Shown here: piece after piece, positions 5,201 through 5,463 of the stretch
Numbering within the stretch: position 1 is the first letter of the stretch
Layout of the letters: each line of letters begins with the position of its first letter
The notes under the pieces: model-generated
Database searches by the model: none
Seen by the model: the letters and a program-made list of their open reading frames with translations, nothing else
What the model was told of the DNA's origin: nothing
Position numbers and translations under genes: made by a program
Assembly (NCBI GenBank): GCA_028876585.1
Contig: JAGWRL010000335.1
Span: 1 to 5,463 of the forward strand
Source: Pseudomonadota bacterium
Lineage (GTDB): Bacteria > Pseudomonadota > Alphaproteobacteria > Rhizobiales > Beijerinckiaceae
Direction of reading: 5' to 3'
DNA length: 5,463 nucleotides

Positions 5201-5463
5201 TTACGGTCTTTTGTCGCGACGTTCAAGCAGCGGCTTCAGCGCGGCGAGCTTGGCGAACGGCGAATCGGGGTCGGCCTGGCGGGTTTCGCGGCGCGGCGCG
5301 AAATCCTTCTGCGGCCGCCGGTCGTCGCGGCGTTCGTCCTTGCCCTTGCCCTCGAACCGGCGCGGAGCGTCGTCGCGCCGCTCCGGCCGCGGCGGGCGCG
5401 GCGCCTGCGGCGCCTCTTGCGGGCGCGGCGATTCGCCGCTGGCGGGCGCGGCCGCCTCCGGCG
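5201..5463 (-). CDS. C-terminal tail of a larger protein, probably a DEAD/DEAH-box helicase-related protein, cut by the right window edge
   Basis: The last 87 codons of a gene that enters from the right and stops at a TAA (5203-5201). The visible part is low-complexity: Ala/Pro-rich at first, then Arg/Asp/Glu/Pro-rich with stretches such as RPPRPERRDDAPRR and KGKDERRDDRRPQ. It ends in a more ordered segment, DPDSPFAKLAALKPLLERR. No catalytic domain is visible. Basic, disordered tails of this kind are common on RNA helicases, and a helicase-related gene ending in a DSPFAKL-like segment is, to my recollection, a usual neighbour of fdxA and carD in Hyphomicrobiales. The product name therefore rests on tail similarity and context. 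That this is coding is likely, because the frame is open, its GC-rich third positions match the neighbours, and it stops just before fdxA. Confidence 0.6.
   Translation of the reverse strand, partial: PEAAAPASGESPRPQEAPQAPRPPRPERRDDAPRRFEGKGKDERRDDRRPQKDFAPRRETRQADPDSPFAKLAALKPLLERRDKRP

Overview
The window looks like a chromosomal segment of a GC-rich alphaproteobacterium, most likely a member of the Hyphomicrobiales (Rhizobiales). The reasons are the strong GC bias at third codon positions, a seven-iron ferredoxin (fdxA) next to a CarD/CdnL-family regulator, and a PrkA-type kinase gene. The genus cannot be fixed; a Beijerinckiaceae/Methylocystaceae-like host is only a guess. Every convincing gene is on the minus strand, so the window is best read from right to left. 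No transposon, integrase, CRISPR array, tRNA or rRNA was seen.

Right to left the layout is as follows. (1) 5463-5201: the last 87 codons of a protein with an Arg/Pro/acidic low-complexity tail, probably the C-terminus of the DEAD/DEAH-box helicase usually found beside fdxA in this order. (2) 5150-4812: fdxA, with all seven cluster cysteines. (3) 4811-4562: a 250-bp gap with a candidate promoter, an imperfect inverted repeat over its -10 region, and leader hairpins, one of which partly covers the carD Shine-Dalgarno. (4) 4561-3293: carD, carrying an unusually long (about 232 residues) Lys/Ala/Pro-rich, histone-H1-like tail in front of a canonical CarD domain. (5) 3263-3231: a strong intrinsic terminator. 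(6) 3216-1471: a CLC-family chloride channel/transporter with two C-terminal CBS-like modules. (7) 1470-1193: a 278-bp gap holding a near-consensus sigma-54 promoter, a 10-bp direct repeat and a cluster of small inverted repeats. (8) 1192-1: the first 397 codons of prkA (yeaG family), cut by the left edge.

The helicase tail, fdxA and carD form a housekeeping block: RNA metabolism, electron transfer and a global RNA-polymerase co-regulator. The CLC gene and prkA look like stress or ion-homeostasis functions with their own control. I see no wholly new multi-gene system. The points most worth following are the sigma-54-like element ahead of prkA, which fits the known nitrogen-starvation control of the E. 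coli homologue yeaG; the histone-like extension of CarD; and the channel-like residue pattern of the CLC protein.
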